Shown here one piece after another: positions 26,665 to 35,355 of a stretch of DNA of 64,000 bases. Position numbers and translations under genes: made by a program. The DNA lies in assembly GCF_009827315.1 (NCBI RefSeq), contig NZ_WTYF01000004.1, positions 1,798,001 through 1,862,000 on the forward strand. The letters run 5' to 3'. The DNA comes from Qipengyuania gaetbuli (GTDB lineage: Bacteria > Pseudomonadota > Alphaproteobacteria > Sphingomonadales > Sphingomonadaceae). Below the pieces are notes generated by a model. The model was not told where the DNA came from, did not search any database, and saw nothing but the letters and a program-made list of their open reading frames with translations. Each line of letters starts with the position of its first letter. Position 1 is the stretch's first letter.

Positions 26665-27452
26665 TTACCGTCGCAATTGCCAACCAGAAGGGCGGGGTGG
26701 GCAAAACCACAACCGCCATCAATATCGCAACTGCGATGGCTGCCACCGGCTGGAAAACCCTGCTCATCGACCTGGACCCGCAAGGAAACGCTTCGACGGG
26801 GATGGGGATCGAGGGTTCGGCGCGCGAATACACAAGTTATGACCTGCTTCTAGAAGAGGCCTCGCTGGCGCAGTGCGCCCAGCCGACGGAAATTCCGGGG
26901 CTGGATATCGTGCCGGCAACCCAGGACCTGTCCGGTGCCGAGGTTGAACTCGTCTCGGTGGAAGATCGCACCGCGCGCCTGTCCAAGGCCTTGGCCCAGG
27001 CCGGGAAGGGTGGTTTCGCCGGATACGACATCTGTTTCATCGATTGCCCGCCTTCGCTGGGCCTGTTGACGCTGAATGCCTTGGGCGCGGCGGACACGCT
27101 GCTTGTGCCCCTGCAGTGCGAATTTTTCGCCCTGGAAGGCCTCAGCCAGCTTTTGCAGACGGTGGAGCGGGTACAGCAGCGATTCAATCCCGATCTCGGC
27201 ATTGTCGGCGTTGCGCTGACGATGTTCGACCGTCGCAACCGCCTGACCGACCAGGTGGCGGACGATGTTCGCGATTGTCTCGGCAATCTGGTTTTCGAAA
27301 ACGTCATTCCGCGCAATGTCCGCCTGTCGGAAGCGCCGAGCCATGGGATGCCCGCGCTCGTCTACGACCACAATTGTCCCGGCAGCCGCGCCTACATCGG
27401 ATTGGCGCGCGAGCTGATCGGACGCCTGCCCGAAAGAAGGAAGGCCGCATGA
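26661..27452 (+). CDS. parA: chromosome partitioning ATPase ParA
   Basis: The 263-residue Walker-type ATPase begins [20 protein letters not shown], the deviant Walker A motif with the signature lysine, followed by LLIDLDPQGNAS (A') and FIDCPPSLGLLTLNAL (Walker B). It lacks the N-terminal helix-turn-helix of plasmid ParA, as chromosomal ParA/Soj proteins do. It moves ParB-parS complexes in chromosome segregation. It overlaps rsmG and parB by 4 bases each. Confidence 0.96.
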   Translation: MITVAIANQKGGVGKTTTAINIATAMAATGWKTLLIDLDPQGNASTGMGIEGSAREYTSYDLLLEEASLAQCAQPTEIPGLDIVPATQDLSGAEVELVSVEDRTARLSKALAQAGKGGFAGYDICFIDCPPSLGLLTLNALGAADTLLVPLQCEFFALEGLSQLLQTVERVQQRFNPDLGIVGVALTMFDRRNRLTDQVADDVRDCLGNLVFENVIPRNVRLSEAPSHGMPALVYDHNCPGSRAYIGLARELIGRLPERRKAA

Positions 27453-28387
27453 GCCAAGCTATCGACCGCAAGAAGAAACTTGGCCGTGGCCTCGGCGCGC
27501 TTCTGGGCGAGGTCCAGCGCGAAGAGCCGCTAGTCAATTCCTCGAGCGAAAGCAGTGATTTAACCGGTTCGACGCCTGCTCAAGCCACATCCGGGCTCGC
27601 CAGTATTCCGGTTGCGGATATCGAGCCGCTGCCCGGGCAGCCGCGTACCCATTTCGACAGCGATGCGCTGGACGAGCTTGCCGCCTCGATCGCCCAGCGC
27701 GGCGTTATCCAGCCCATCATCGTCACGCCGCGAAGCGGAGGGCGTTATCGCCTCGTTGCCGGCGAACGTCGCTGGCGCGCGGCGCAGCGCGCAAGGCTCC
27801 ACCAGATACCCGCCATTATCCGCGATCTCGACCAGCGCGAGGTTCTGGCGCTGGCGCTGATCGAAAACCTCCAGCGCGAAGATCTCAATCCGCTGGAAGA
27901 AGCGCGGGCATATCAGAAGCTTGCCGATGACGAGGGGATGACCCAGGCGGAAATCGCTGGCCTCGTCGACAAGTCGCGCAGCCACGTCGCCAATCTCCAG
28001 CGCCTGCTGGCTCTTCCGGAAGACGTCCTCGCCCTGCTTGCGAACGGCAGGCTTTCCATGGGCCATGCCCGCGCGCTAATCGGCAACGAGGGTGCGTCGG
28101 AACTCGCCTCGCGCGCAGTGAAGGAAGGTCTTTCGGTCCGCGAAGTCGAGAAACTGGCGCGCAAGGGCGGGGCTTCTGCCAAACCGCGCAAGTCACGTCC
28201 CAGCGTTCCCGAAGCCGAAACCGATGCCGATATCGCGGCAGTGCAGGGGCATCTGGAGGAATTTCTCGGACTGCCGGTGCAGATCAGGACCGACGGGACG
28301 CCGAATACCGGTACGGTGACGATCCGCTATCGCACGCTCGACCAGCTGGACCTTATCTGCCAGCGCCTGACCGGCGGCGATATCTGA
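27449..28387 (+). CDS. parB: chromosome partitioning protein ParB
   Basis: The 312-residue protein has an N-terminal basic patch (KKKLGRGLGALLG) thought to bind ParA. The CTP-binding ParB/Srx domain follows with IEPLPGQPRTHF and the GERRWRA box. The helix-turn-helix domain (MTQAEIAGLVDKSRSHVANLQRLL) recognises parS. The C-terminal dimerisation domain starts near residue 255. The start overlaps the parA stop, so the open frame to 27044 is rejected. A strong terminator follows. ParB should load at the three parS-like sites in this window. Confidence 0.96.
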   Translation: MSQAIDRKKKLGRGLGALLGEVQREEPLVNSSSESSDLTGSTPAQATSGLASIPVADIEPLPGQPRTHFDSDALDELAASIAQRGVIQPIIVTPRSGGRYRLVAGERRWRAAQRARLHQIPAIIRDLDQREVLALALIENLQREDLNPLEEARAYQKLADDEGMTQAEIAGLVDKSRSHVANLQRLLALPEDVLALLANGRLSMGHARALIGNEGASELASRAVKEGLSVREVEKLARKGGASAKPRKSRPSVPEAETDADIAAVQGHLEEFLGLPVQIRTDGTPNTGTVTIRYRTLDQLDLICQRLTGGDI

Positions 28388-28389
28388 AC

Positions 28390-28424
28390 CGGAACGGACG
28401 CTGTGACGTCCGTTCCGTTTTATT
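28390..28424 (+). terminator. intrinsic terminator of the parAB operon
   Basis: A perfect 11-bp stem (CGGAACGGACG/CGTCCGTTCCG) with a 6-base loop is followed by TTTTATT. It starts 3 bases after the parB stop and reaches the stop codon of the convergent gene. Confidence 0.88.
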
Positions 28425-29166
28425 CCTTGGTTTCGACCTCGACCTCTACTTCGCGGTAAACTGCCCTTTGCGGGACGGTCACCGTGACAGGCACCAGCAT
28501 GTATTCCTGTCCGTAATAGGCAGGGGCCCCGCTCAGCGCGCCCGACTGTGCGCTAGCCATGTAATCGTCGAGATAGGCTTCGCATTCACCATAAGCCTCG
28601 GCCGAAGGTTGCGGATCGCCCTCTACCGCATCGCCGATAGCGGCGCCGGCCAGCCCGCCTGCGACCACCCCGGCGACGGTGCCGAGCGTGCGATTTCCGC
28701 GACCCGCGATGCGGTTGCCGAGGACGCCGCCCAATGCAGCGCCCGCCAGCGCACCGATAACTTCTCCGCGCTTGTCGTCGTCATAGGTCGAGAGCCGGTC
28801 GCGGCACTCGGCAAGCCAGGCGGCGCGATCGAACTGGACGATGCGTCCACCTGGCGGAACCGGGAAGGCGCCGGCACCGCCAGATGGAACATAAGTCATT
28901 GAACGTACGGTATTTGCAGGCATGGTGTGGAACCGGTGGACGGTCCCGTCCTGCTGCACCCAGTCCGCGCCTGCCTGGGCCGGATCGCGGCGGATGATGA
29001 TCCGCTCGATAACTACCGGTTCGCCCTGGGGAGTGACGGCTTCGGCGGGGAGCATGACCCGCTCCTCGATCTCGATGACCCGTTCGGCCGGCTTGGCCTC
29101 CTGTGCGAGGGCAGGAACGCCGGAAATGGTAGCAAGGCCGGCAAGGGCTAGGGCGGTGCGGTTCAT
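28420..29166 (-). CDS. exported glycine-zipper 2TM domain protein
   Basis: From the ATG at 29164-29166 the product is 248 residues. A signal peptide ends near ALAQ (residue 22). The middle contains a glycine zipper (GALAGAALGGVLGNRIAGRG, then VAGVVAGGLAGAAIG), as in the 17-kDa surface antigen and SlyB families, which insert in or lie against the outer membrane. The C-terminal part has Tyr-rich and Val/Glu-rich strands. The upstream open frame to 29664 lies antisense to other sequence and is rejected. The function is probably envelope related. Confidence 0.8.
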   Translation of the reverse strand: MNRTALALAGLATISGVPALAQEAKPAERVIEIEERVMLPAEAVTPQGEPVVIERIIIRRDPAQAGADWVQQDGTVHRFHTMPANTVRSMTYVPSGGAGAFPVPPGGRIVQFDRAAWLAECRDRLSTYDDDKRGEVIGALAGAALGGVLGNRIAGRGNRTLGTVAGVVAGGLAGAAIGDAVEGDPQPSAEAYGECEAYLDDYMASAQSGALSGAPAYYGQEYMLVPVTVTVPQRAVYREVEVEVETKE

Positions 29167-29266
29167 GACAGGCGCTCCACGCGGGGATTGGCGATTACGG
29201 GCGAAACTATCACCCGCACGCACGACCGGCAAAAAAGCTGCACCTGCGTCCCCTTTCGGGGCAGAA

Positions 29267-29749
29267 TCAGATCCGGCTGGCGAGGATTTCTGCCAAACGC
29301 TCGATTCCCGCGCGGTCGTCCTGGTCGAAGCGAGCCTTGGAGGGGCTGTCGAGATCGATGACGGCGATAACCTCGCCGTCACGCATGACCGGCACGACGA
29401 GTTCCGAATTCGTGATCGCATCGCAGGCGATGTGTCCGGGGAAGGCGTGGACATCCTCGACCAGCTGCGTTTCGCCGCTTTGTGCCGCGGCCCCGCATAC
29501 GCCGCTTCCCAGCGGGATGCGGATGCAGGCCGGGCGGCCCATGAAGGGGCCGAGCACCAGTTCGCCCTCGACCATGCGGTAGAAACCCGCCCAGTTGAGG
29601 TCGGGCAGGAAATCCCACAGCAAGGCAGCGATATTCGCCATGTTCGCCACTGCGTCGGGCTCACTCGACGTCAACGCGTCGGCGGCATCGACCAGCTGGC
29701 GATAGGCTTCGGGCTTGGGGCAATCCGGGGCGGGGCGGAAATCGAACAT
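29267..29749 (-). CDS. msrC: free methionine-(R)-sulfoxide reductase (GAF domain)
   Basis: The 160-residue single-GAF protein matches the fRMsr (YebR) family, which reduces free methionine-R-sulfoxide. Conserved segments are LNWAGFYRM, GPFMGRPACIRIPLGSGVCG, VEDVHAFPGHIACDA and NSELVVPV. These include the three catalytic or resolving cysteines at their usual places. It protects the cytoplasmic methionine pool from oxidation and is transcribed alone. Confidence 0.9.
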   Translation of the reverse strand: MFDFRPAPDCPKPEAYRQLVDAADALTSSEPDAVANMANIAALLWDFLPDLNWAGFYRMVEGELVLGPFMGRPACIRIPLGSGVCGAAAQSGETQLVEDVHAFPGHIACDAITNSELVVPVMRDGEVIAVIDLDSPSKARFDQDDRAGIERLAEILASRI

Positions 29750-29826
29750 GTCGAGCGATCTAGGCGAAAGAGCCGCGCTTGCAAGGGGCGTTGCGAGCGC
29801 GGCGGGCCTGTCGTATCGCCTGCATC

Positions 29827-31278
29827 ATGAGCATTCTCAAGAAGCTGGGCATCGCCCTTCTCGTCATCGTCGCGATCCTTGCAATCGCGTTCTATTTCCT
29901 CTCGCGCGGGGATACGGCCGATATTCCGTTCGACGAGGTGGTCGGCACCGATCCGCGTCTTGACGAACCCGATGCGGAATCCTTCCCGACAGTCGCCATC
30001 GCCGAGCCGGTGGGCTGGGCAGAGGGCGAAGCGCCGGATGCCGCAGAAGGTCTGGCCGTCAACCGCTTCGCCGAGGGGCTCGAGCACCCGCGAACGGTGC
30101 AGGCGCTGCCCAACGGCGATATCCTCGTCTCGCTGACCCGCGCTCCTGCCAAGGACGAGGGTGGGATTACCGCATGGATTGCGGACTTGCTGATGAACCG
30201 CGCCGGTGCGGGTGGCGAATCGCCCAACCAGGTCGTGCTGCTGCGCGATGGCGATGGCGACGGGGTTGCCGAGACGCGCAAGGTGCTGCTCGACGGGCTC
30301 GATTCACCTTCGGGCCTCGCATGGGGCGACGGCACGCTCTACGTCGCCAATCACGACGAGGTCCTGGCCTATCCTTATGAGCTGGGCGCTGACGGCGTAT
30401 CCGGCGATCCGCGCAAGATCACCGATCTGGCGCCCGCCGGCGGGCACTGGATGCGCAACCTTGCGCTCCACCCCGAAGGCGACCGCCTCTACATCGCGGT
30501 CGGTTCCGATACGAACATCGCCGACAAGGGCATGGAGGCCGAAGAGGGTCGCGCGCTGATCTGGGAAGTGAACCTCGAGACCGGCAGGCGCCGCGTCTTT
30601 GCGGGCGGCCTGCGCAATGCCAACGGCCTCGACTTCAGCCCGTGGTCTGGCGAACTCTGGACCACCGTGAACGAGCGCGACATGCTCGGCTCCGACCTCG
30701 TGCCGGACTATCTCACCAATGTCCCGGTCGGCGCGCAGTACGGCTGGCCCTGGGTCTATTTCGGCGACAATTTCGACCGCCGGGTGAAATATCCCTATCC
30801 GAGCTACATCAACTACGTGCGCACCCCCGAATATGCACTCGGGCCCCACGTGGCTGCGCTGGGCCTCGTATTCAGCCGCGAAGGGGCTGCGCTGGGCGAC
30901 AAGTTCTCGAACGGCGCTTTCATCGCACGCCACGGTTCGTGGAACCGCAAGCCGCCCTCGGGCTACGACGTGGTCTATGTCGCCTTCGACGATCGCGGCA
31001 ATCCGACCGGGCAGCCGATCGAGGTCCTCGGCGGCTTCCTGACGGGTGACGGCACGACGCGCGGGCGGCCGACCTGGGTCGAATGGGCGAGCGACGGCTC
31101 GCTCCTCGTCAGCGACGATACCGCCGGCATCATCTGGCGCGTCAGCGCGCCCGGCGCGAAGCCGCAGGCTGCGATCGAGCGGGTTACCGGCCGCCGCTTG
31201 CCACCGCAGCGCGAACTGCGCGGGCAGGAGGCGACATTCGGGCGCGACGATTATGCGCGGCAGGTGACCGCCGACTAA
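29827..31278 (+). CDS. PQQ-type (sorbosone/glucose dehydrogenase-like) sugar dehydrogenase, membrane anchored
   Basis: The 483-residue protein has one N-terminal membrane helix (about residues 7-25). A six-bladed propeller of the soluble glucose dehydrogenase/L-sorbosone dehydrogenase type follows (GLEHPRTVQALPNGDILVS, LHPEGDRLYIAVGSDTN, GLRNANGLDFSPW, ARHGSWNRKPPSGYDV). Family members oxidise sugars or aldehydes in the periplasm, some with PQQ. Cofactor and substrate are unknown here. No PQQ synthesis genes are visible. The start at 29827 is chosen because it opens directly on the membrane anchor. Confidence 0.82.
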   Translation: MSILKKLGIALLVIVAILAIAFYFLSRGDTADIPFDEVVGTDPRLDEPDAESFPTVAIAEPVGWAEGEAPDAAEGLAVNRFAEGLEHPRTVQALPNGDILVSLTRAPAKDEGGITAWIADLLMNRAGAGGESPNQVVLLRDGDGDGVAETRKVLLDGLDSPSGLAWGDGTLYVANHDEVLAYPYELGADGVSGDPRKITDLAPAGGHWMRNLALHPEGDRLYIAVGSDTNIADKGMEAEEGRALIWEVNLETGRRRVFAGGLRNANGLDFSPWSGELWTTVNERDMLGSDLVPDYLTNVPVGAQYGWPWVYFGDNFDRRVKYPYPSYINYVRTPEYALGPHVAALGLVFSREGAALGDKFSNGAFIARHGSWNRKPPSGYDVVYVAFDDRGNPTGQPIEVLGGFLTGDGTTRGRPTWVEWASDGSLLVSDDTAGIIWRVSAPGAKPQAAIERVTGRRLPPQRELRGQEATFGRDDYARQVTAD

Positions 31279-31299
31279 AGTTGCGCCGCGCGACTTGCG

Positions 31300-33039
31300 T
31301 CAGCCGAGCAGGGCTTCGGTGTCGATCGCGTAGAGCGCTTCGGCGCCTGCCATGGCCGACGTCCGCAGGCCCGCAGCCTCCGGCACGATCCGGTCGAGGA
31401 AGAAGCGCACGCTTGCAGGCTTCGTGACGGCAAGCGACGGCGCACCGCCCGCTTCCACCGCGCGAAGCTGGCGCACCAGCTGCCAGCCTGCGACAGCCAC
31501 GGCGAGCATGGTGGTGAAGGGCACGCTACCGGCTAGACGGTCGTCGAGGCTGGCTTCATCGCTCATCCAAGCGGCGACGGCAGCGCAATCCTTGGCGAGG
31601 GCTGCCAGCGCCGGTTCGTCGGCGCAATCGCGCGCGATATCCGCTGTCAGCGATACCAGCGCCTGTCCGCCGTCGAGGCCGAGCTTGCGGGTGACGAGAT
31701 CGGCGGCCTGGATGCCGTTGGTGCCTTCGTAGATCGGGGCGATGCGCGAATCGCGCCAGTGCTGGGCCGCGCCGGTTTCCTCGACGAAGCCCATGCCGCC
31801 GTGGACCTGGATCCCGAGGCTCGCGACCTCGGTTCCGATATCGGTGCCCCATGCCTTGATCAGCGGGGTCAGGACCTCGCCGCGCGCCCGGGCGGCCTCA
31901 TCGCCCAGAACGCCGCGATCGACCTGTCCGGCGGTGTAGTAAAGCAGCGCGCGGGCACCTTCGGTCAGCGCCTTCATGCGCAGCAACATGCGGCGCACGT
32001 CGGGGTGCTCCACGATGGCCACGGGGCTCTTGTCGGGCGAGCCTGCGCGGGCCGACTGCACGCGGTCCCGCGCATAGCCGAGCGCCTGCTGCGTCGCGCG
32101 CTCGCCGATCTGGACGCCCTGGTTGCCGACATTGATGCGCGCGTTGTTCATCATCGTGAACATGGCCGCGAGGCCGCGGTTGGGTGCGCCGACCAGTTCA
32201 CCGATGCACTCGTCATTGTCGCCATAGCTCATGACGCATGTGGGCGAGGCATTGATGCCAAGCTTGTGTTCGAGGCTGACGCAGCGCACATCGTTGCGCG
32301 GACCGAGCGAACCGTCTGAATTCACATGATATTTCGGCACGACAAAAAGCGAGATACCGCGGCTGCCCTCGGGCGCCTCGGGCAGGCGCGCAAGGACGAG
32401 GTGGATGATGTTCTTCGCCAGTTCGTGCTCGCCCCAGGTGATGTAGATCTTCTGGCCCTTGATCCGGTACTTGCCGGCATGCTCGCCATCCCCGATCGGC
32501 ATGGCGGTAGCGCGCAGCGCGCCGACATCGCTGCCGGCCTGCGGTTCGGTCAGGTTCATCGTACCCGACCATTCGCCGCTCACCAGCTTCGGCAGGTACT
32601 TCTGCTGCAGGTCCTCCGAACCGTGATGCTCCAGCGCCTCGATCGCGCCCACGCTGAGCATCGGGAGCAGGTTGAACGCCATGTTCGCCGTGCCGAGATT
32701 TTCGAGCACGTTGCAGGCAAGTGTGAAGGGTAGGCCCTGTCCGCCGAATTCCGCAGGCGAGGCAATCGCGTTCCAGCCCTGCTCGACATAGGCTTCGTAA
32801 GCTTCGGCATAGCCCTCGGGCAGGCGCACGACGCCGTTTTCCAGCTTTGCCCCTTCCAGATCGCCCACACGGTTGAGCGGGGCAAACTCGCCGGCGGCAA
32901 ACTGGCCTACGCCCTCGACGATGGCTTCGACCATGTCCGGCTCGGCGGCGGCGAATTTCTCGGTTCTCGCCAGCTCCTCGATCCCGGCATTGACGCGGAT
33001 GGCGAGCAGCTGGTCCTGGGTGGCTGGAGTGTAGGTCAC
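31300..33039 (-). CDS. acyl-CoA dehydrogenase with C-terminal extension domain
   Basis: The 579-residue flavoenzyme contains the acyl-CoA dehydrogenase N, M and C domains. Examples are MNLTEPQAGSDVGALR, KIYITWGEHE, and later VHGGMGFVEETGAAQHWRDSRI and IYEGTNGIQAADL. An AcylCoA_dh_C extension (about residues 465-579) follows. It catalyses alpha,beta-dehydrogenation of an acyl-CoA, probably in fatty acid beta-oxidation. The start is a GTG at 33037-33039 preceded by AGAGGA. The open frame to 33468 overlaps the divergent tsaC gene and is rejected. An acyl-CoA ligase is encoded at 57549 but is not linked. Confidence 0.92.
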   Translation of the reverse strand: MTYTPATQDQLLAIRVNAGIEELARTEKFAAAEPDMVEAIVEGVGQFAAGEFAPLNRVGDLEGAKLENGVVRLPEGYAEAYEAYVEQGWNAIASPAEFGGQGLPFTLACNVLENLGTANMAFNLLPMLSVGAIEALEHHGSEDLQQKYLPKLVSGEWSGTMNLTEPQAGSDVGALRATAMPIGDGEHAGKYRIKGQKIYITWGEHELAKNIIHLVLARLPEAPEGSRGISLFVVPKYHVNSDGSLGPRNDVRCVSLEHKLGINASPTCVMSYGDNDECIGELVGAPNRGLAAMFTMMNNARINVGNQGVQIGERATQQALGYARDRVQSARAGSPDKSPVAIVEHPDVRRMLLRMKALTEGARALLYYTAGQVDRGVLGDEAARARGEVLTPLIKAWGTDIGTEVASLGIQVHGGMGFVEETGAAQHWRDSRIAPIYEGTNGIQAADLVTRKLGLDGGQALVSLTADIARDCADEPALAALAKDCAAVAAWMSDEASLDDRLAGSVPFTTMLAVAVAGWQLVRQLRAVEAGGAPSLAVTKPASVRFFLDRIVPEAAGLRTSAMAGAEALYAIDTEALLG

Positions 33040-33087
33040 GGGTGCATTCCTCTTGGCTTTCTGCAGCGTCAGATATAGCGCGCGGGC

Positions 33088-34023
33088 ATGGGCGGCAAAT
33101 ACGCTACGGAAACGCTTCAGGCCGACGAAGGTGGCATCGCCCACGCGGCTGCGATTCTGCGCGAGGGCGGCCTCGTCGCCGTGCCGACAGAGACGGTTTA
33201 CGGCCTTGCTGCGCGGGCCGACTGCGACGCCGCGGTGGCGCGGATTTACGAGGCGAAAGGGCGCCCCAGCTTCAACCCGCTGATCGTCCATGTCTCGACC
33301 ATCGAGCAGGCAAGGGAACTGGCGCAATTCAGCGCCGAAGCGGAGGCCTTGGCAGAAGAGCACTGGCCCGGACCTCTGACACTCGTGCTTCCGCGCCGCG
33401 AGGATGCGGGACTTGCGGCGGCAGTCACTGCAGGCCTCCCGACCGTTGCGCTGCGCATGCCTGATCATCCGGTGATGCGCGCGGTCCTAAATGAAACCGG
33501 TGCGCCCGTCGCTGCGCCCTCTGCCAATCGAAGCGGCTTCATCAGCCCGACCAGCGCGGCCCATGTGCTGGCCTCGCTCGACGGACGGATCGATGCGGTG
33601 CTCGACGCGGGCGAATGTCGTGCCGGACTCGAATCGACCATCGTGGCAGTACGCGAGGACGGCAATCTTGAAGAACTGCGACCGGGCCCGGTCAAAGTCG
33701 CGCCGCGCAACTCTTCCCCGGACGGCAGCGGTATCGAGGCGCCGGGGCAGCTGGCGAGCCATTACGCGCCGGGCAAGCCCGTTCGCCTTGGGGCCGCAGA
33801 CGCGCAGCCGGACGAATTCCTGATCGGCTTCGGCGCGGTTGCGGGCGATTGCACGCTGTCGGCAAGTGGCGACCTGATCGAGGCGGCGTCACGCCTCTAT
33901 GCCTGTCTCCACGAAGGTGCGCGGTCGGACAAGCCGCGCATCGCGGTCGCACCTGTTCCGCATGAAGGGGTAGGCGTGGCGATCAACGACCGCCTGCGTA
34001 GGGCGGCGACGCCTCCGAACTAG
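33088..34023 (+). CDS. tsaC: L-threonylcarbamoyladenylate synthase, long Sua5 type
   Basis: The 311-residue protein has a YrdC domain (VAVPTETVYGLAARAD, EAKGRPSFNPL, APSANRSGFISPTSA) and a C-terminal Sua5 domain (from about residue 215, with PGQLASHYAPGKPVRL). It makes threonylcarbamoyl-AMP for the universal t6A37 tRNA modification. The start is the ATG at 33088, 48 bases from the divergent acyl-CoA dehydrogenase. Its TAG stop overlaps the convergent lipoprotein gene in a CTAG palindrome. Confidence 0.94.
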   Translation: MGGKYATETLQADEGGIAHAAAILREGGLVAVPTETVYGLAARADCDAAVARIYEAKGRPSFNPLIVHVSTIEQARELAQFSAEAEALAEEHWPGPLTLVLPRREDAGLAAAVTAGLPTVALRMPDHPVMRAVLNETGAPVAAPSANRSGFISPTSAAHVLASLDGRIDAVLDAGECRAGLESTIVAVREDGNLEELRPGPVKVAPRNSSPDGSGIEAPGQLASHYAPGKPVRLGAADAQPDEFLIGFGAVAGDCTLSASGDLIEAASRLYACLHEGARSDKPRIAVAPVPHEGVGVAINDRLRRAATPPN

Positions 34024-34349
34024 TCGTCTTCGGGTTCGACCGGGATGGTGGGCAGGATCTGCTGCATCTCGGCATAGGTGTCGCGGGCATTGCTGCAGGA
34101 CCGTTGCTTGCCCTTCTCACATTCGTCGAGCTGCTTCTCGTACTGGCGTTCGAGCTTGGCCAGCTGTTCCTCGCGCCGACGGATTTCGCGGCCGCGCTTC
34201 TCGTCGGCTTCCGACTGGCTGGTCGTGGCAAGGTCGACGCCCTTGCTGACGACGCGGACCGGCGCAGTCGCGACGTCGACGAGAGTGCCGACGCAGGCGC
34301 TGGTGCCCAGGGCGGCGATGGGAAGCACAAAAAAGGCCAGGCGGCGCAT
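34020..34349 (-). CDS. small coiled-coil lipoprotein, function unknown
   Basis: From the ATG at 34347-34349 the product is 109 residues. The lipobox LGTSAC gives a lipidation site near residue 19. A charged helical region follows (about 55-90, many Arg, Glu and Lys) with two cysteines around KGKQRSC, then an acidic tail. I do not recognise a named family. An upstream GTG (34362-34364) is in frame, but the AAGGAA ribosome binding site fits the ATG better. It is convergent with tsaC. Confidence 0.72.
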   Translation of the reverse strand: MRRLAFFVLPIAALGTSACVGTLVDVATAPVRVVSKGVDLATTSQSEADEKRGREIRRREEQLAKLERQYEKQLDECEKGKQRSCSNARDTYAEMQQILPTIPVEPEDD

Positions 34350-34402
34350 CGAAATTCCTTTCACTGCGCCGCCTAGCCGAATTTCCCTTATCAGGCGATG
34401 AA

Positions 34403-35221
34403 TTAGCCTTCCGGAGCCTCCGGTGCTTCGGGAGCCTCGGGTGCTGCCGGCGGTTCGGGTGCCTGGGCCTTGGATTTGGTGGTGCCGCCCTTGCAGGTCA
34501 GCTTGCCCGATCCGACCGACGATACCGTGCAGGTCGCATTGCCGTTCACGGTGACGCTGCCCGCGCCCACGATGCTGGCATCAACCGTGCCGTCGGAATC
34601 GAATTCGGCATCGCCCGATCCGACCACCGAGATATCGGCGGACCCGGCCTTGAGGCCGCCCATCTTGCTGCTGCCCGAGCCGGCAACGGTCAGGTCGAGC
34701 TTGTCCGTGCTGCCGGTCGCTTCGAAATCGCCGGAACCGGCGATGGTCACGTCGAGGCTGCTGACGTCCATCTTCGCGACCTTGACCGAACCCGATCCGG
34801 CCACCGTGACGTCGGCGTTATCGTCCATGCGATCGGCCTCGATCGTGCCCGAACCGGCAAGGACCATGGCCTTGAGGCTGGGCATGGTGACGCGCACGGT
34901 GGCGCGGCCGAGATCCTTGCCGCTGTCCTTGGCGCGCGAGATGGCCAGCGCGTCCTTTTCGATGTGGAAACGCATGGCATCCACGGCCGCCTGGTCGCCG
35001 GTCACGTCGATGTCGAGCGCTGCGCCGTGGGTGACAATTACGTTGTCGGGGGCGGCAAGGACGATTTCGGTCGGCGCGGCGCCGCTCGTGTCGAGTTCCG
35101 CCAGCGGCACGCCTTCGCCATCGCCGATCTGGATGTTGACCCCGTCGCAACCTGCGAGGAGTGCGCCCGCCGCCAGTGCTGCGACCGGGGCGAGTCCCTT
35201 GAGAATCCTGGTAATCATCAT
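34403..35221 (-). CDS. putative lipoprotein with DUF2807 auto-adhesin-like beta-helix
   Basis: The 272-residue protein has a signal with the lipobox LLAGC (Cys about 25). A DUF2807 domain follows that repeats a Gly-Ser turn roughly every 18-22 residues (LAGSG, VAGSG, IAGSG, VAGSG, VVGSG, VGAGS, VGSGK), the pattern of a right-handed parallel beta-helix. The last 20 residues are a Pro-Ala-Glu repeat. Such proteins are envelope located and of unknown function. An ATG one codon further in is also possible. Confidence 0.85.
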   Translation of the reverse strand: MMITRILKGLAPVAALAAGALLAGCDGVNIQIGDGEGVPLAELDTSGAAPTEIVLAAPDNVIVTHGAALDIDVTGDQAAVDAMRFHIEKDALAISRAKDSGKDLGRATVRVTMPSLKAMVLAGSGTIEADRMDDNADVTVAGSGSVKVAKMDVSSLDVTIAGSGDFEATGSTDKLDLTVAGSGSSKMGGLKAGSADISVVGSGDAEFDSDGTVDASIVGAGSVTVNGNATCTVSSVGSGKLTCKGGTTKSKAQAPEPPAAPEAPEAPEAPEG

Positions 35222-35260
35222 GCGGCCTTCCCTCTGCCTATCCCGCTAGTCCGTATTGGC

Positions 35261-35289
35261 GATATAATACAGCGAGAGGGTGGGTTCAA
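35261..35289 (-). promoter_or_regulatory. sigma70-like promoter candidate for the DUF2807 lipoprotein gene
   Basis: On the minus strand TTGAAC (35289-35284) and TATATC (35266-35261) are separated by 17 bases, about 40 bases before the start codon. Confidence 0.35.
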
Positions 35290-35297
35290 CCCATGCG

Positions 35298-35325
35298 AAA
35301 AGGGCCGCCCCTTGCGGAGCGGCCC
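35298..35325 (-). terminator. intrinsic terminator of the carD transcript
   Basis: On the minus strand GGGCCGC (35325-35319) pairs with GCGGCCC (35308-35302) around a 10-base loop and is followed by TTTT. It lies about 30 bases past the carD stop. A near copy of the hairpin occurs at 56680-56701. Confidence 0.75.
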
Positions 35326-35355
35326 CTTCGTCGAAGCAGCAATGGCCTTGGCCGA

